Below, one piece after another: positions 62,384 to 64,000 of a DNA stretch of 64,000 nt; the stretch's first letter is position 1, and every line of letters begins with the position of its first letter. Where the stretch lies: assembly GCA_021234155.1 (NCBI GenBank), contig JAJEKV010000023.1:6101945-6165944 (forward strand), in the 5' to 3' direction. Position numbers and translations under genes: made by a program. Under the pieces are notes generated by a model. That model was not told the DNA's origin, ran no database searches, and saw only the letters and a list, made by a program, of their open reading frames with translations. Source of the DNA: Isoetes taiwanensis. Lineage: Eukaryota > Streptophyta > Lycopodiopsida > Isoetales > Isoetaceae.

Positions 62384-63469
62384 TGTGATGCTCCTAGAAT
62401 CCATACGATGCTCCCATCGTATAGACACGGGACTTCCCCTCCCATGGCGACTAAATCACCATGGCAAGGCCCTCCGTCGTACTCGGACTACTTGGGATGG
62501 CCAAGTATCCGGGCGAGGATCACGGAGGTGTCATTCGCTGCACGTCCTCTATGGGGAATTGTGACGCTCCCTGCTAAACATACGGCACCCGGCCGTACAC
62601 TCGGCAGGAAATCCCTCATCCGGTCCTGCAACCGCACGGGCCCTCCGTCTATCCCGCACTCTGAGATGATTGTAGTGCGAGAAGGAGACACGAAGATGTC
62701 TTGCGTGCCCTTCCCCTATGGGCTCCTATCACAGCGGAAGCACAACATTGTCAGAACTAACAAATAGCAATACAACATGCTACCTCGAAGGGTAGCTCAT
62801 CCACATATCCATGGGTGCAAAGAACATAATCATATGCCATAAAACATGAGAGCTCCTACCCGTGGCTCCGACACATAAGGAAGTCGACTGACTGGATAGG
62901 CCTCAAGATAGAGCAGACCGAGTCATAACAATGGCGGGGCTGGCTATAGACAATGGCTAGGGTTGACCACTCCATCCGCCCCTCCTGTGCATACTTTGCA
63001 GATGGGCTCAATCAGGCTCTGGCATGACTCTAGCCTTCCGGATACGTAATCCCATGGCATCACCCATCGGGACTACTCCAGGTTGCATCTCCCTGGTCCG
63101 TTGAGGTAGGAAGGGTTGCATCTCCCCTTCCCGGGGTCTAGAGGCTCCTCGGGCGACTAGAGAATCGTGGTGACACACGATTCGTACCCGACTGAACCTC
63201 CCAAAACAAGAGCCAAGCTGACACTTGCAACTCTTGAGAGGCAGGGCGGCACCATTGCCCCGGGAGGTGTCGGACCCATGCCCGGCCCACACGAAGTGAC
63301 CGACCATAAGTCTAGCCCACTATGGAATCCTCCGAAGCCCCCACTCGGCAGGGATCCTCCCTCCGCATTGCCTCTAGCCCCGTTATGTAGTGCTGAGTCA
63401 CATCATAGCCTCCATAGCCCGGTGGGTTTCTATGCACAGGCCGCATTTAATAGGAACTAAGGGATCTAC
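62384..63469 (-). repeat. Composite minus-strand LTR remnant
   Basis: 62560-63469 is homologous to the reverse complement of the LTR at 54728-56227 (shared blocks include ccatccgcccctcctgtgca near 62970 and gggttgcatctccc). Its terminus TGTGACGCTCC lies at 62560. A second, similar terminus TGTGATGCTCC lies at 62384 next to the PBS, 176 bp away, so two related LTR ends are stacked. The other end is cut by the pol fragment at about 63470. Confidence 0.65.
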
Positions 63470-64000
63470 ACTAGGGGCATATAAGTCCGCTTTCTGGACG
63501 CGATATGGTCATTACGAGTTTACAATCATGCCATTTGGCCTGACCAATGCTCCGGCCACCTTTATGCGGCTCATGAATGATGTACTCTGCGAATACCTTG
63601 ACAATTTTGTCATTATATTCTTTGATGATATTCTCATATACAGTAAAACTTTGGAGGAGCATGAACGGCATCTTCGTTTGGCATTACAGAAACTGAGACG
63701 TCATCAATTGTATGCCAAACTCTCTAAGTGTCGTTTTGCCACCACCAAGGTAGATTACCTGGGCCATATTGCATTAGCAGAAGGAATAGCCACCGACCCA
63801 ACTAAGATTGAAGCAGTTAAAGAATGGCCCATTCCAACCAACGTGTCTGAGGTTCGCAGCTTTCTAGGCTTGGCCGGGTATTACGTAAGTTTGTCAAGGA
63901 CTTTGCCAAGCTAGCTGCACCTTTAACTGATCTCACCAAGCATGAAAAGGTGAGAGATTGGATGGCACATTGGAAAGACAAGGTACAGACCGGCTTCCAA
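63470..64000 (+). pseudogene. Ty3/gypsy RT fragment, runs off window end
   Basis: Plus-strand RT from just before the finger/palm block: [20 protein letters not shown], then [20 protein letters not shown] (catalytic F-x-DD) and VDYLGHI...[18 protein letters not shown] one-base loss near 63884 changes [15 protein letters not shown] to another frame, after which [20 protein letters not shown] continues. It is nearly the same protein as the minus fragment at 57369-58545, giving an inverted pair of one family. Truncated at its 5' side against LTR sequence. Confidence 0.88.

Overview
This is nuclear plant DNA made almost entirely of transposable elements, with a few decayed or partial host-gene exons between them. 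It is probably from a seed-free vascular plant such as a fern. Two things point that way. The transposons are plant types (L1-like LINEs, Ty3/gypsy elements, a hAT MITE, a PLS-type PPR remnant). Exons of a SPAG6/PF16-like axonemal protein, expected only in plants with flagellated sperm, lie at 18.2-19.9 kb. Species is inference; nothing in the sequence names it. No rRNA, tRNA, CRISPR or prokaryotic signal was seen.

Layout. 1-4067: degenerate plus-strand L1-like LINE ending in poly(A), with a 377-bp tandem duplication of its 3' end. 4827-15777: three minus-strand LINEs of one lineage (A', 5'-truncated; B, with an intact 1,100-codon-class ORF2; C, near full length but broken), separated and bracketed by (GA)n microsatellites. 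15.8-22.6 kb: mostly unassigned AT-rich DNA holding the SPAG6-like exons. 22655-23923: a second plus-strand LINE fragment, cut by an LTR retrotransposon. 23924-42975: two Ty3/gypsy elements of one family, the younger (30114-41205) inserted inside the older with a 5-bp target duplication; a 653-bp hAT MITE later entered the older copy. 43.0-48.9 kb: unrecognised repeats, including a broken lysine-rich ORF whose start matches the histone H3 tail. 48979-52898: LINE D (minus). 52.9-56.2 kb: 3' end and 3' LTR of another Ty3/gypsy element, sitting in a PPR pseudogene. 57.4-64 kb: fragments of a third Ty3/gypsy family in both orientations, an orphan methyltransferase-like exon, and the first exon of an unrecognised gene.

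Most interesting system. LINEs B, C and D, although clearly diverged, share an unusual plan. ORF1 and ORF2 lie in one frame separated by a single UAG, and in B and D no in-frame AUG precedes the first endonuclease motif, so stop-codon readthrough is the simplest way to make ORF2. Their 3' ends carry a small stem-loop whose base pairs covary between copies. Where the 5' end looks complete (C, D) the element begins 0-1 nt before the ORF1 AUG. B and C are flanked on both sides by long GA tracts even though their 5' ends fall at different places in the element, which suggests insertion into GA microsatellites. These are sequence observations; the mechanism is inferred.
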